64,000 nucleotides of DNA from Lachnoclostridium sp. An169. GTDB lineage: Bacteria; Bacillota; Clostridia; Lachnospirales; Lachnospiraceae. Every line of letters begins with the position of its first letter. Within the stretch, counting starts at the first letter, position 1. Positions 53,022-61,838 of this stretch are shown here, piece after piece. The notes beneath the pieces are model-generated. The model was not told the DNA's origin. It worked only from the letters and a program-made list of their open reading frames with translations, and searched no databases. The DNA lies in contig NZ_NFKT01000016.1 of NCBI RefSeq assembly GCF_002160525.1, positions 1 to 64,000 on the forward strand, in the 5' to 3' direction. Both the position numbers and the translations under genes were made by a program.

Positions 53022-53888
53022 TCAAGATTTTCTGCGTCTGACCTGATTGGGAGTACACAGATATTTCTCTTTAAATTTTTGGACAAACATTGCATAGCTT
53101 GCAAATCCGTTTTTCTCTGCAACATAGTTTATCGAATAATCCGTGGTAAGCAGATCGGTGTAGGCGTGCTCCAGACGGACACTGCTGATATATGAGGTCA
53201 GAGTGGTACCGGTTTCCTGCCGGAAGAATTTCGACAGATAGGACGGGGCAACAGATACCATATCCGCAAGTTTTTCAAGAGAAAGCGATTCGCTGTAATG
53301 CTCATTGATGTACGTTGTAAGAAACGAAAGACGTTCATAGTGTTTCATATTCTGTCTCCGGGATGCCGGCTGAAAAACAGAGAAAGAATGAAACAGAATA
53401 TATAAAATCCGGTAAATATTATTCATGATCAGAATCTGATAAAACTCCGGTCTGCGGGACTGCAGTTCATAACACGTAAGGATCAGCTCTTTTAAATGGC
53501 TGATCTGAGCCGAAGCATCACAGGAAAGTGTCCCGGAAGAAACGGCGGGAACCTCAAATACAGACGTCTCTCCGGAAGGATAATAAGGTTGAAAAAGCCC
53601 ATGAGGAATCTGAAGGACATACGCTGTAGTGTCGGATACTTCCGAAAGCGTGGAATGGATCTCGTTTGAGTTAAACAGCAGGAGATCTCCTGGAAAAAAA
53701 GTGCGCCGTTTATATCCGGAAGAAACAGTCAGACTTCCGGACAGGAGATATATCATTTCAATATCCTCATGAAAATGGGGCGGGACATAGGAAGGCCTCC
53801 GGTCATTGCTGAAGAAGATGCGGACCGGCACATTCTTCTCCGGCGAAACAATCTCATGATAATATTTTCCGTCTTTGTCTGAAAACAT
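53022..53888 (-). CDS. AraC-family regulator, divergent from the large GH78
   Basis: Start at the ATG ten bases after GAGGAGGG (288 residues); a farther in-frame ATG lacks a site. N-terminal cupin (PPHFHEDIEMIYLLSGSLTV, FFPGDLLLFNSNEIH) and C-terminal double helix-turn-helix (LSLEKLADMVSVAPSYLSKFF, KNGFASYAMFVQKFKEKY). The 220-bp shared upstream region holds the GH78 promoter. Likely controls that gene; the inducer may be rhamnose or a rhamnoside. Confidence 0.9.
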   Translation of the reverse strand: MFSDKDGKYYHEIVSPEKNVPVRIFFSNDRRPSYVPPHFHEDIEMIYLLSGSLTVSSGYKRRTFFPGDLLLFNSNEIHSTLSEVSDTTAYVLQIPHGLFQPYYPSGETSVFEVPAVSSGTLSCDASAQISHLKELILTCYELQSRRPEFYQILIMNNIYRILYILFHSFSVFQPASRRQNMKHYERLSFLTTYINEHYSESLSLEKLADMVSVAPSYLSKFFRQETGTTLTSYISSVRLEHAYTDLLTTDYSINYVAEKNGFASYAMFVQKFKEKYLCTPNQVRRRKS

Positions 53889-54054
53889 TTTGCAGTATCC
53901 CTCCTCTCTTGCAGGATCCGGGCAGGCAATCCGGTGCAAATGTCTGTGGAATGCTGTGCCCCTGTTTCTGTAAGTTAAATTCTAAATACAGAAAAGGAAA
54001 AAAACAATAGATTTTTGATAAAAAAACTATCTGTGTGGACAGACGGAGCGATGA

Positions 54055-54060
54055 TATAAT
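54055..54060 (+). promoter_or_regulatory. -10 box of the large GH78 gene
   Basis: A perfect TATAAT with no good -35 at 16-18 bp, 49 bp before the start codon. Together with the divergent AraC gene this fits an activator-dependent promoter. The region 53970-54030 is A/T-rich. Confidence 0.5.
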
Positions 54061-54108
54061 GACAGCAAAGCAGCGGAAACGGATGCAGATGAAAGTGAGG
54101 AGCAGAGT

Positions 54109-57100
54109 ATGGGACTGGAGATAACGAAGATATTAACAGAAGATATGGACAATCCTCTGGGGCTGGACTGTGAGAAGCCTCAGTTTGCCTGGATACTGGC
54201 GTCCGACCGGGAGAACACGTTCCAGGAGGCTTGCCGGATCCGGGTGTTTACAGAAGAAGTTCAGATGCCGGTGTGGGATTCAGGGAGGATGGAGACGGAC
54301 TGTTCGCTTGGGATTTCATACGATGGAGAAAAACTGGCAGCATGTACCCGCTATCGGGTCAATGTGGAAGTATGGGACAATTACGGAAGAAAAGCGGAGC
54401 AGGAGAGCTGGTTTGAGACCGGATTTCTCTGTCCGGATATAGAAGCGTGGGATGGCGCAGAATGGATCAGCGCGCCCCGGTTTCACGTGCAGGCGGATAC
54501 AAGAGGTGTGTTTGTGATCGAGAGCACATTCCGGATGGAGAAAGGAACCAGCAGAGCGGGGATCGTGTTTGGTGCAGAAGATTACCGCCTCAAGAGCAGT
54601 CATCTGAACGAATATGGTCTGGAGGGGGAGAACTATATCCGCTATGAGCTCTGTATCCGCCAAGAGGAAGCATATCTGGATATTTACCGTGCGGGGTATA
54701 CGGAGGATGACCGTGCAGATGTACCGTTTGCTTCTGTATTTCTGCGACAGTATGGTGTGCCGGACGGACCATGCCTGATCACAGAGGAGAACAGATACGA
54801 GTTCCACACTTTGAAGATCGAGGTGCAGGGGAATTCTGCGCTGGCGTATATAGATGGAATCCTCGTGGATGCGGTCCCGGATCAGCTCCTTCACACCATT
54901 GCGGGCAGGACGCTCAATCCCCGCGGGTTTAATGACGTCCCGACGTATCCGAGGATCAACGAGATCGGTTTTTTTGCGGAGGAGCAGGGGACGGCATATT
55001 TCAAAGATATTACAGTCAGAAATTTAAGAGAGCCGGGACGCGTCGTGATAAAAGAGACGCCCCGGGGAAATCTGTATGGCGAAGAGTCGATCTTTTACGA
55101 TGTGTTAAACGAAGCGGATGGATGCTTTAAAGTAGAAGGAGAGCAGGTGACGCGGGATCCTTCCGGAGGAGGGATGCCGATGTTCCGGAGAGCATTTGTG
55201 CTGAAAAATGAAAAGATCCGTTCCGCAAGGCTGTATATAACTGCCCGGGGAATCTATGACTGCCGCGTGAACGGGGAATCGGTCACAGACATCCGGCTTA
55301 CGCCGGGGCTGACCCAGTATGATAAACGCATCAATTACCAGACCTATGACATTACAGACAAACTGATGCCTGGGAAAAACGCGGTGGGGGTGACTCTGGG
55401 CTCCGGATGGTGGTGTGACGCACAGACATTTGTGGTGAAAAATTATAATTATTTCTGGGATAAAGAAGCGCTGCTGGCGAAGATCTGTATCCGTTATGAG
55501 AACGGAGAAAAGGAGACGATCGTGACCGATACATCCGCTTGGAAATATTCGGATCAGGGACCGTACCGCTACGGCGGACTGTTCCAGGGAGAACATTTCG
55601 ACGCATGCAGGCGGGAAATCTATGAGAATTATTCCAGGGGAGAGTTTGACGACAGCGGATGGGAAAGTCCGGTTGCGGAGACGATAGGCAGGATCGGCGC
55701 GACAAGGACCATGCCGGAAGGATTCGGGCGGAGCTGGCCCGAGATAAATGTCACAGAACCAAGGTATGAAGGGGGATATGATGCCCCGGTGAGGATCGTG
55801 AGAACCCGTCAGGCGCAGGAACGCAGGAAACTGGAAAAGAACGTGTGGCTCTATGATTTCGGGCAGGAAATGGCCGGAGTGCCGAGGATCCATGTCCATG
55901 AAAAGAAGGGAACAAAGCTGATCCTGAGGTACTGTGAAGTGCTCTATCCGGATATGGAAGAGTACCGGAAGAACAAAGAGCATCCCAATACCGGGCGCCC
56001 CATGGTGGAAAATTACCGCGATGCTTCAAGTACGGATATTTATATCTGCCGGGGCGATAAAGAGGGAGAAGTGTATCAGCCGAAGTTTACGTTTCACGGC
56101 TTCCGCTATCTGGAGATCACAGGGACAGAAAATCCGCCGGAACTTACGGAAGTGGAAGCCCTGCAGTACTCCTCGGTGGAGAGGCTGGACGGAAATTTTG
56201 CAAGCTCCGAGCCGCTGTTGGACCGGTTTGCGGAAAATGTTGCCTGGTCTCAGCTGTGCAACTTTATCAGTATCCCCACAGACTGTCCCCAGAGAAATGA
56301 GAGGATGGGGTGGGCAGGAGACACCCACGTATTCTGCCATACAGCTCTGCAGAACAGTAATCTGAAAAAGTTCTACGAGCGGAATCTGCAGGCAATGTCC
56401 GACCTGCAGACGGAAGAGGGGAGATATCCGGAGATCGCTCCCATAGGAGGAGGCTTCGGAGGGATCACTTACGAGTGCGCATCCATATTCATGGCGTGGG
56501 AACTGTATCAGCAGTACGGGGATATCAGGATTATGGAACGATTCTACCCCGGCATGGACAAGTACATGGTTTATATGGAGGACAAAGGTCTGCCGGGGCA
56601 GGGAGATCCGGCGAAGATCGGACCGCTCGGCGACTGGCTGGCACCGGAGGAGACGGACCTGCAGCTTCTGTGGAACGCATTTTATTACCGGGAAGCAGAT
56701 ACAATGGGGAAAATCGCAGCAGTCCTGGGGAAGAATGCAGATCGGGAAAAATATGAAAAACTGGCAGAGGCGTGCAGAAAATACTGGAACGATACATTTG
56801 TCGATCCCGTTGACGGGAAGACAAGAGGCGCGGACGGAAAGCTCTGTGACAGCCAGTGTTCCTATGTGATCGGGCTGGAGTACGGACTGATCGAAGATCG
56901 CGGCCGTGCGGCAGAGAATCTGAAGAGAAAGACCAGGGAGCTGGACTATACGGTGGGAACCGGCTTCTTCGGAACCGGGCTTCTCAATCAGGCTCTCACA
57001 GATACAGAAAATGATGCGGACGCATACCGGCTGATGCTTCAGACAAAATGTCCTTCCTGGCTGTATCCTGTGACCCAGGGAGCTACGACAATCTGGGAAC

Positions 57101-57471
57101 GGTGGGATTCCTACACACCGGAGAAAGGATTTGGCGGGAACAACACCATGAACTCCTTTAATCACTATTCTCTCGGCAGTGTCCTCTCCTGGATGTACAG
57201 CTATATTCTTGGTATACAGAGACTGGAGGAGTACCCCGGATACAGCCGGTTTGTGCTCTGCCCGGGAATTGACGGACCGCTTTCGGAAGCACGGGGAAGC
57301 GTGTCCACGCCTTACGGTCCGGTTCAGAGCGGATGGAAAAAGGAAAAGGACGGCGTGATTTATGAGTGTGAGATTCCGGTAAACACCCGGGCAATGGTGA
57401 AGCTGCCGGGAAGAGAGCCGGAGTGGATCGGATCCGGGAAGCATGAGTTCCGGGTGGAGAAGGGAAGGTAA
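54109..57471 (+). CDS. GH78 alpha-L-rhamnosidase with inserted lectin-like domain
   Basis: 1120 residues, about 250 more than the GH78 at 45.1 kb. Ig-like N-terminus (PQFAWILASDRENTFQEACR), then at about residues 130-320 an inserted beta-sandwich resembling concanavalin-type/DUF1080 domains (RAGIVFGAEDYRL, FHTLKIEVQGNSALAYIDG, INEIGFFAEEQGTAYFKDI). The rhamnosidase core follows (KIRSARLYITARGIYDCRVNGE), with signature DCPQRNERMGWAGD from D725 and the catalytic Glu E997 in GATTIWERWD. No signal peptide. The two GH78 proteins probably act on different rhamnosides. Confidence 0.92.
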   Translation: MGLEITKILTEDMDNPLGLDCEKPQFAWILASDRENTFQEACRIRVFTEEVQMPVWDSGRMETDCSLGISYDGEKLAACTRYRVNVEVWDNYGRKAEQESWFETGFLCPDIEAWDGAEWISAPRFHVQADTRGVFVIESTFRMEKGTSRAGIVFGAEDYRLKSSHLNEYGLEGENYIRYELCIRQEEAYLDIYRAGYTEDDRADVPFASVFLRQYGVPDGPCLITEENRYEFHTLKIEVQGNSALAYIDGILVDAVPDQLLHTIAGRTLNPRGFNDVPTYPRINEIGFFAEEQGTAYFKDITVRNLREPGRVVIKETPRGNLYGEESIFYDVLNEADGCFKVEGEQVTRDPSGGGMPMFRRAFVLKNEKIRSARLYITARGIYDCRVNGESVTDIRLTPGLTQYDKRINYQTYDITDKLMPGKNAVGVTLGSGWWCDAQTFVVKNYNYFWDKEALLAKICIRYENGEKETIVTDTSAWKYSDQGPYRYGGLFQGEHFDACRREIYENYSRGEFDDSGWESPVAETIGRIGATRTMPEGFGRSWPEINVTEPRYEGGYDAPVRIVRTRQAQERRKLEKNVWLYDFGQEMAGVPRIHVHEKKGTKLILRYCEVLYPDMEEYRKNKEHPNTGRPMVENYRDASSTDIYICRGDKEGEVYQPKFTFHGFRYLEITGTENPPELTEVEALQYSSVERLDGNFASSEPLLDRFAENVAWSQLCNFISIPTDCPQRNERMGWAGDTHVFCHTALQNSNLKKFYERNLQAMSDLQTEEGRYPEIAPIGGGFGGITYECASIFMAWELYQQYGDIRIMERFYPGMDKYMVYMEDKGLPGQGDPAKIGPLGDWLAPEETDLQLLWNAFYYREADTMGKIAAVLGKNADREKYEKLAEACRKYWNDTFVDPVDGKTRGADGKLCDSQCSYVIGLEYGLIEDRGRAAENLKRKTRELDYTVGTGFFGTGLLNQALTDTENDADAYRLMLQTKCPSWLYPVTQGATTIWERWDSYTPEKGFGGNNTMNSFNHYSLGSVLSWMYSYILGIQRLEEYPGYSRFVLCPGIDGPLSEARGSVSTPYGPVQSGWKKEKDGVIYECEIPVNTRAMVKLPGREPEWIGSGKHEFRVEKGR

Positions 57472-57493
57472 GGCGGTTAAACAGGTAAAAGAA

Positions 57494-57536
57494 AAGGGCA
57501 GAATCCCAAAGATATGGTTCTGCCCTTAAATTTTTA
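57494..57536. terminator. Bidirectional terminator between GH78 and glycerol dehydrogenase
   Basis: AAGGGCAGAA (57494-57503) pairs exactly with TTCTGCCCTT (57518-57527), T-rich on the plus side and A-rich before the stem, so it can serve both converging genes. Confidence 0.85.
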
Positions 57537-57537
57537 T

Positions 57538-58635
57538 CTACTCTCCCAGGAAATATCTTCCATATGCGTCCGCTGCCTTGATCGCCGCGCATACGGTTTC
57601 CGGTGTTACCTCAAATGGCATGTTGTGGAGAGTATCTGTGGGTGCGCATGCCGCTTCTGCCACAGCCATAAGTTTTTCATCTGTCGGATTCTCAATTCCC
57701 AGTTCTTTGAGCGTGACCGGAAGTCCCAGTTCGATACACCAGTCGATGATATCTTCCAGTTCTTCGGCGTCAACATTTTCCAGGACAAGCTGTGTGATTG
57801 TTCCGAAGGCAACTTTTTCTCCGTGGTACATGTGGTGGCACTCATCCAGAATGGTAAATCCATTGTGGATCGCGTGTGCGCCTGCCAGACCGCCGCTCTC
57901 AAAACCAATGCCGCTGAGGAGCGTGTTGGCCTCGATGATCTTCTCGACTGCCGGAGTGCATGCGCCTGCTTCCAGGGCGAGTTTCGCCTTTACGCCTTCC
58001 TCCATCAGTGTGTTGAAGCACAGCTCTGCCAGCGCCATTGCCGCGGATGTCACCTTGCCGCCTGCGCAGGTCGTAGCGCCGCTTGCCTGGCATGCGCGGG
58101 CCTCAAAGTATGTAGCCAGCGCATCTCCCATACCGGAAACGGTGAGGCGGACCGGGGATTTGGAGATGATGTTCGTGTCCATCAGGACCATGTTCGGGTT
58201 TGCCGGAAGGAACAGGTATTCCTCAAATACTCCTTCGTCTGTATAAATAACGGAGAGTGCGCTGCAGGGGGCGTCAGTTGATGCGATCGTCGGGCATACA
58301 AGAACCGGAACGGATCTGTAATAAGCGACTGCTTTTGCGGTATCCAGGATCTTTCCGCCGCCGATACCGATCACGAGATCGCAGCCTTCTTTCTCCATGA
58401 TTGCGGTAAGCCGGTTAATCTCCGTCTTGCTGCATTCACCGTTGAAATAGTCGAAAACGATTTCCGTGCTGCTGTTTTTGAATCCCTCTTCTACAATGCC
58501 GCCGCATCTTTTGTAACCGGAAGCGGTGATAAGGATGAGGGCTTTTTTGCCGTATTTTTCAGCATACTCTCCCAGTTTTCCAAGTTCGCCTGCGCCCTGC
58601 ACATATTTGCCCGGGCTGATCAGAATGTTTGCCAT
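57538..58635 (-). CDS. gldA: Glycerol dehydrogenase
   Basis: 365 residues, AAGGAGG before ATG. Family III metal-dependent alcohol dehydrogenase of the GldA type: NAD site IGIGGGKILDTAKAVA, TIASTDAPCSALSVIY, metal-binding Asp in GMGDALATYFEA and His residues in GAHAIHNGF and MYHGEKVAFG. It oxidises glycerol to dihydroxyacetone or reduces dihydroxyacetone or related hydroxyketones. Monocistronic; a 20-bp palindrome lies just upstream. Confidence 0.94.
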   Translation of the reverse strand: MANILISPGKYVQGAGELGKLGEYAEKYGKKALILITASGYKRCGGIVEEGFKNSSTEIVFDYFNGECSKTEINRLTAIMEKEGCDLVIGIGGGKILDTAKAVAYYRSVPVLVCPTIASTDAPCSALSVIYTDEGVFEEYLFLPANPNMVLMDTNIISKSPVRLTVSGMGDALATYFEARACQASGATTCAGGKVTSAAMALAELCFNTLMEEGVKAKLALEAGACTPAVEKIIEANTLLSGIGFESGGLAGAHAIHNGFTILDECHHMYHGEKVAFGTITQLVLENVDAEELEDIIDWCIELGLPVTLKELGIENPTDEKLMAVAEAACAPTDTLHNMPFEVTPETVCAAIKAADAYGRYFLGE

Positions 58636-58667
58636 GATGATAACCTCCTTGAAGTTCGTTGATACAA

Positions 58668-58687
58668 ATTGTTATATTTATAACAAT
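58668..58687. promoter_or_regulatory. Palindromic operator candidate before gldA
   Basis: ATTGTTATATTTATAACAAT: two perfect 9-bp arms around two central bases, 33 bp upstream of the gldA start. The position suits a repressor that blocks initiation. No regulator gene for it is obvious in the window. Confidence 0.6.
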
Positions 58688-58789
58688 ACAGATATATTTT
58701 AGTCTGCACGGAAAGACAAGTCAATGAAGATTATGTTAAAAGAAGTGCTGTTTCCCGTGGCTTTTAATTTTAGACGGAATCAATTTTAA

Positions 58790-58834
58790 AAAATGTCAAA
58801 AACTCTTGACATTTTGGATGTCATCCGTTATTCT
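58790..58834 (+). promoter_or_regulatory. Promoter with overlapping inverted repeat, for the membrane/XRE pair
   Basis: TTGACA (58806-58811), 17-bp spacer, TATTCT (58829-58834). An exact inverted repeat AAAATGTCAA-N6-TTGACATTTT (58790-58815) overlaps the -35, and a second small palindrome GGATGTCATCC lies in the spacer. Likely autoregulation by the XRE protein encoded 410 bp downstream. Together with the palindrome at 58668 this explains most of the 316-bp gap. Confidence 0.65.
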
Positions 58835-58951
58835 GAAAATGTAAAAAGTTTTTGATAATTCCGGCACATGGAACAGAGCAGTTTTCCCGGGAATGTCCGG
58901 TGACGGATAAGGAAAAAAACCTGTACTTATATCATGGAGGATGTGTAAGAT

Positions 58952-59242
58952 ATGGAAAATCTGATTCTTGTATTGTTTGGTATTTTTCTTGTTGTGATGA
59001 TCTGCCTGGATATCGGGATGATTATTTCTCTGGCGAGGGGAGGTGACGAGCGGAGAATGATAATCGTCTGGAAGTCCAGCACATATACTCTGCTCGGTTC
59101 AGCCGGAGCGCTGGTTATCAATATTATCGAGTGCCTGGTGCGTGCTCAGGAGATGAGTGTGAATCCGTTTACACAGCTTTGTACCATGGCAATTATTTAT
59201 TTTATTCTGATTTTGTTTTTCAGAAGAAAGTATGGTGGCTGA
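58952..59242 (+). CDS. Small membrane protein cotranscribed with XRE regulator
   Basis: 96 residues with three hydrophobic helices (about 3-27, 44-64, 76-90) and Arg/Lys at the cytoplasmic turns (ARGGDERR, FFRRKYGG). GGAGG precedes it. I recognise no characterised function. Small multi-helix proteins paired with a short XRE regulator are common in Firmicutes, and the membrane partner may control the regulator. The next gene starts 1 bp after the stop. Confidence 0.75.
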   Translation: MENLILVLFGIFLVVMICLDIGMIISLARGGDERRMIIVWKSSTYTLLGSAGALVINIIECLVRAQEMSVNPFTQLCTMAIIYFILILFFRRKYGG

Positions 59243-59243
59243 T

Positions 59244-59435
59244 ATGAGGAATATGATCCGGGAGAGAAGGAAAGAGTTGGGGCTGTCACAGGAAGAGCTG
59301 GCCAGAAAGTGCGGCGTGACCCGGCAGACAGTCAATGCAATCGAGAATAACAAGTACAATCCCACGCTGGCACTGGCGTTTGATCTGGCGCGGGAGCTGC
59401 GGATTACGGTGGATGAGCTGTTTATGCCGGAGTGA
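59244..59435 (+). CDS. Small XRE-family DNA-binding regulator
   Basis: 63 residues, almost only a helix-turn-helix: RERRKELGLSQEELARKCGVTRQTVNAIENNKYNPTLALAF, ending with a dimerisation-like tail ITVDELFMPE. Start at the ATG directly after the membrane-protein stop; GGTGG upstream is a modest ribosome site. Confidence 0.9.
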   Translation: MRNMIRERRKELGLSQEELARKCGVTRQTVNAIENNKYNPTLALAFDLARELRITVDELFMPE

Positions 59436-59492
59436 AGGAAAAAGAGGGTGAGCGGGTCCACTGGGCATGGCATATTTATTTGAATAGGAGAA

Positions 59493-59552
59493 CAGTGCAT
59501 TGCATCTTCTTAAAAACAGTAATATCTGAAAGAAGTTGTATGCAATGCACTG
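59493..59552. repeat. End hairpin of Rpn copy 3
   Basis: CAGTGCATTGCA (59493-59504) and TGCAATGCACTG (59541-59552) are exact complements, with extra pairing of TCTTCTT with AAGAAG inside. The loop holds GTAATATCTGAA. The hairpin beside copy 2 (52387-52433) shares GCATTGC/GCAATGC and the same loop sequence, so this is a conserved end of the element. No U-tract follows, so it is not a clear terminator. Confidence 0.65.
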
Positions 59553-59569
59553 CTGCTTAACCTGATCGT

Positions 59570-60460
59570 TTATTTTTTACTATTTACTTTTCCGGCAAGC
59601 TCCGCCGCCGTATCCCGATCTATCCCGAGGAAGGATGCAATCGTATCCAGATCCAGGCCTTTTTGGAGATTTTCACTGATCAGCTGAACCAGTGTCTCTT
59701 GCTTTCCAAGCTTGATCCCTTCCTGCTTCCCAATCTCAATGCCCCGCCTCTCTGCGCTGCTCATCTGGGTATTATAGTCATGAAGAGCCCGCTCTCTCGC
59801 CTCATATTCCAGGCGTTTCTGCTCATCCAGGCTCAGCTTTTTCAGTTCGTTATATGCCTCTTCAATATATTCGTCTTTCTTTGCCATATTCTCGAACTCC
59901 TTTCGGGTCTTCCCACTCAGGAAGCGCATCCAGCGGATCACTCCTTCTTCGTTCTGATCCTCTTCCGGAAGTTTTTTCAGTTCCAGAATGTGCAGTTCCA
60001 TCAGGTCGGTATACTGCTCACCGGTTTCCACGTCACAGAGTGCGATCTTCCGATAACAGCGGTTATCCTTTGGAAAATGAATGAAATCAAGAATACTTAC
60101 ATGGACACAGGGCTTTAATGTCTCGTAAGATTCCCCCTTTTTGATCTGACCGGTGTATACTTTGCACACATAAAACAGCACCCGGTTTGTCCAGAATTCA
60201 AAATACGGCACCTGCATTTCCATGTTCAGTTTCGATCCGTCATCCAACTCCACCATCACGTCCAGGATCCCAAGCTTGTCATCCGGGGACTCTCTGCGCA
60301 GTTCTGTAGAAACCAGGACGGTCTTACGGATTGATTTCGGATCTCGCCCGAGAACCGCCGCGATGAATCCCAACCGGACTTTGTCATTGCGCATCAGCTC
60401 CTTAAAACAGAAGTCTATTATGGGAAGCATGATAAAGTTGTCAGTTTCAGTTTTACACAT
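59570..60460 (-). CDS. Rpn/PD-(D/E)XK nuclease-transposase family protein, copy 3
   Basis: 296 residues, intact. The nuclease core (GILDVMVELDDGSKLNMEMQV, NRVLFYVCKVYTGQ) and middle helical region closely match copy 1. The last 60 residues differ: RRGIEIGKQEGIKLGKQETLVQLISENLQKG and LDTIASFLGIDRDTAAEL replace the Lys-rich helix of copies 1 and 2. The switch is sharp, after AERRG, and suggests domain exchange by recombination. The gene lies between an end hairpin and a 111-bp outer repeat. Confidence 0.9.
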   Translation of the reverse strand: MCKTETDNFIMLPIIDFCFKELMRNDKVRLGFIAAVLGRDPKSIRKTVLVSTELRRESPDDKLGILDVMVELDDGSKLNMEMQVPYFEFWTNRVLFYVCKVYTGQIKKGESYETLKPCVHVSILDFIHFPKDNRCYRKIALCDVETGEQYTDLMELHILELKKLPEEDQNEEGVIRWMRFLSGKTRKEFENMAKKDEYIEEAYNELKKLSLDEQKRLEYEARERALHDYNTQMSSAERRGIEIGKQEGIKLGKQETLVQLISENLQKGLDLDTIASFLGIDRDTAAELAGKVNSKK

Positions 60461-60661
60461 ATTGTTTCCTCCCTTATCTTATCACGTTCCACTAGAAAAC
60501 ACCATCCCCGCGGCTTTTCTTCCCCGCGGTAATTTTTCCAAACTTTGAACGGTATCCGTTTTCACCGTAAAATCAGATCATCATCCTCTGGAAATACAGG
60601 CGATTTGCCCGGGAGTTTTGACTGCTTTATGAGATTTATCAGATTACTTGAAAAGTTTGAA

Positions 60662-60816
60662 TGCACCCGGTGATCTGACCTGCAAAAGGCAGGAGTGATC
60701 TCCGGGTGCATCTACCATATCACGAAGCGCTTAATATTACAACGGCTGTTTTGAAAAAAACAGGGTTATCAACAAACTTACATCATTTATACAATTTTAT
60801 CCGCACTGTGTTAATA
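60662..60816. repeat. Hairpin plus 111-bp repeat copy B (outer end of Rpn copy 3)
   Basis: TGCACCCGG (60662-60670) pairs with CCGGGTGCA (60702-60710) around an inner CCTGC/GCAGG stem. The 111-bp repeat 60706-60816 starts in the right arm and matches 52907-53017. In copy 2 only the tail of this hairpin is kept. The rest of the 434-bp gap (60461-60894) is an A/T-rich leader with GCGG hairpins near 60505-60525; I see no gene. Confidence 0.78.
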
Positions 60817-60831
60817 ATGTGGGGCGAATTC

Positions 60832-60860
60832 TTGCCATAACTTTTTCCCCATGATAGAAT
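60832..60860 (+). promoter_or_regulatory. Putative promoter of the hydroxy-acid oxidase gene
   Basis: TTGCCA (60832-60837), 17-bp spacer, TAGAAT (60855-60860), 34 bp before the start codon. Confidence 0.6.
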
Positions 60861-60894
60861 TGCCTTATATAAAACGTGAAAAGAGGTAATCAGA

Positions 60895-61794
60895 ATGGAA
60901 CTGCAGAAAACAGACCCGAGAACAGTAACCCGTGAATATTTTGACAGCCTTCTTTTAGAGCAGCGTCTTGTAGGCGCGGTGGAGCCGGATACGGAGACGG
61001 TGATCTACGGACACCGCTTTGCCACGCCGATCATGACGGCGGCACTGTCCCACTTAAAGACGTTTAATCCGGATGCCGGCGCGCCTATGGAAGCGTATGC
61101 CAAAGGAGCGGCAGATGCGGATGCGGTCCACTGGATCGGCATGACGGAGACGGCGGAATTCTATTCTGTGATGAACTGCGGGGCGAAGACCATCCGGATT
61201 GTAAAGCCTTATGCGGATAAGGACAAGATTTTCGCACAGCTCAAAGAGGCGGAAGAGGCGGGAGCTCTGGCTGTGGGGATGGATATAGACCACACGTTTG
61301 ACAGGACCGGAAGCCCGGATCTCTGTATGAATGAGCAGATGGCAGTTTATGATGTTCCCGCATGGAAAGAGTTTATCAGTGCCACAAAGCTGCCTTTTAT
61401 CGTGAAGGGTGTGCTTGGTGTTCGGGACGCTGTCCGGTGCGCGCAGATGGGTGCGCAGGGGATTGTTGTCTCCCACCACGGCGGGCGGATGCCGTCGGCA
61501 GTTCCGCCGCTGATGGTACTGCCGGAGATACGCAAAGAGCTGGGAAAAGACTTCCCGATCTTTGTTGACTGCGGGATCGCTTCCGGGGTGGATGCATACA
61601 AGGCAATGGCGCTTGGAGCTACGGCAGTGAGCGTGGGCGGACACCTGATGAAGATCGTCCTCCAGGAAGGCGCGGAGGGTGTGACGGCCCGGATCAGGCA
61701 GATGACAGAGGAACTCAAAGGCGTGATGGCTTTTACCGGAGTGAAGGATACTTCCTCCTTTGATCCGACGGTGGTGCATCTGAGAAATTTTTAG
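60895..61794 (+). CDS. FMN-dependent alpha-hydroxy-acid oxidase/dehydrogenase family protein
   Basis: 299 residues, AGAGGT before ATG. TIM barrel of the LldD/glycolate-oxidase family: early FATPIMTAALSHL, Lys in PFIVKGVLG (K171), catalytic HGGR with H195 and R198 (VVSHHGGRMP) and the FMN-phosphate part FVDCGIASGVDAYKAMALGA. It is shorter than LldD (about 380) and lacks the long loop and N-terminus of the oxygen-using enzymes, like other anaerobe homologues. Substrate probably lactate or another 2-hydroxy acid; unproven. Confidence 0.88.
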   Translation: MELQKTDPRTVTREYFDSLLLEQRLVGAVEPDTETVIYGHRFATPIMTAALSHLKTFNPDAGAPMEAYAKGAADADAVHWIGMTETAEFYSVMNCGAKTIRIVKPYADKDKIFAQLKEAEEAGALAVGMDIDHTFDRTGSPDLCMNEQMAVYDVPAWKEFISATKLPFIVKGVLGVRDAVRCAQMGAQGIVVSHHGGRMPSAVPPLMVLPEIRKELGKDFPIFVDCGIASGVDAYKAMALGATAVSVGGHLMKIVLQEGAEGVTARIRQMTEELKGVMAFTGVKDTSSFDPTVVHLRNF

Positions 61795-61838
61795 ACATGC
61801 GGCGGAAACAACAATAGAAAACAGGCAAATTTTATCAC

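Noticed and set aside
56026-57444. 472-codon open frame opposite the large GH78
   Set aside because: Antisense shadow; the GH78 active-site motifs lie on the plus strand and the reverse translation shows nothing recognisable.
35414-60782. TTATCAACA in the Rpn-linked repeats as DnaA boxes or an origin
   Set aside because: One mismatch from the DnaA box, but only one per repeat, tied to the Rpn copies, with no dnaA/dnaN genes or box cluster nearby.
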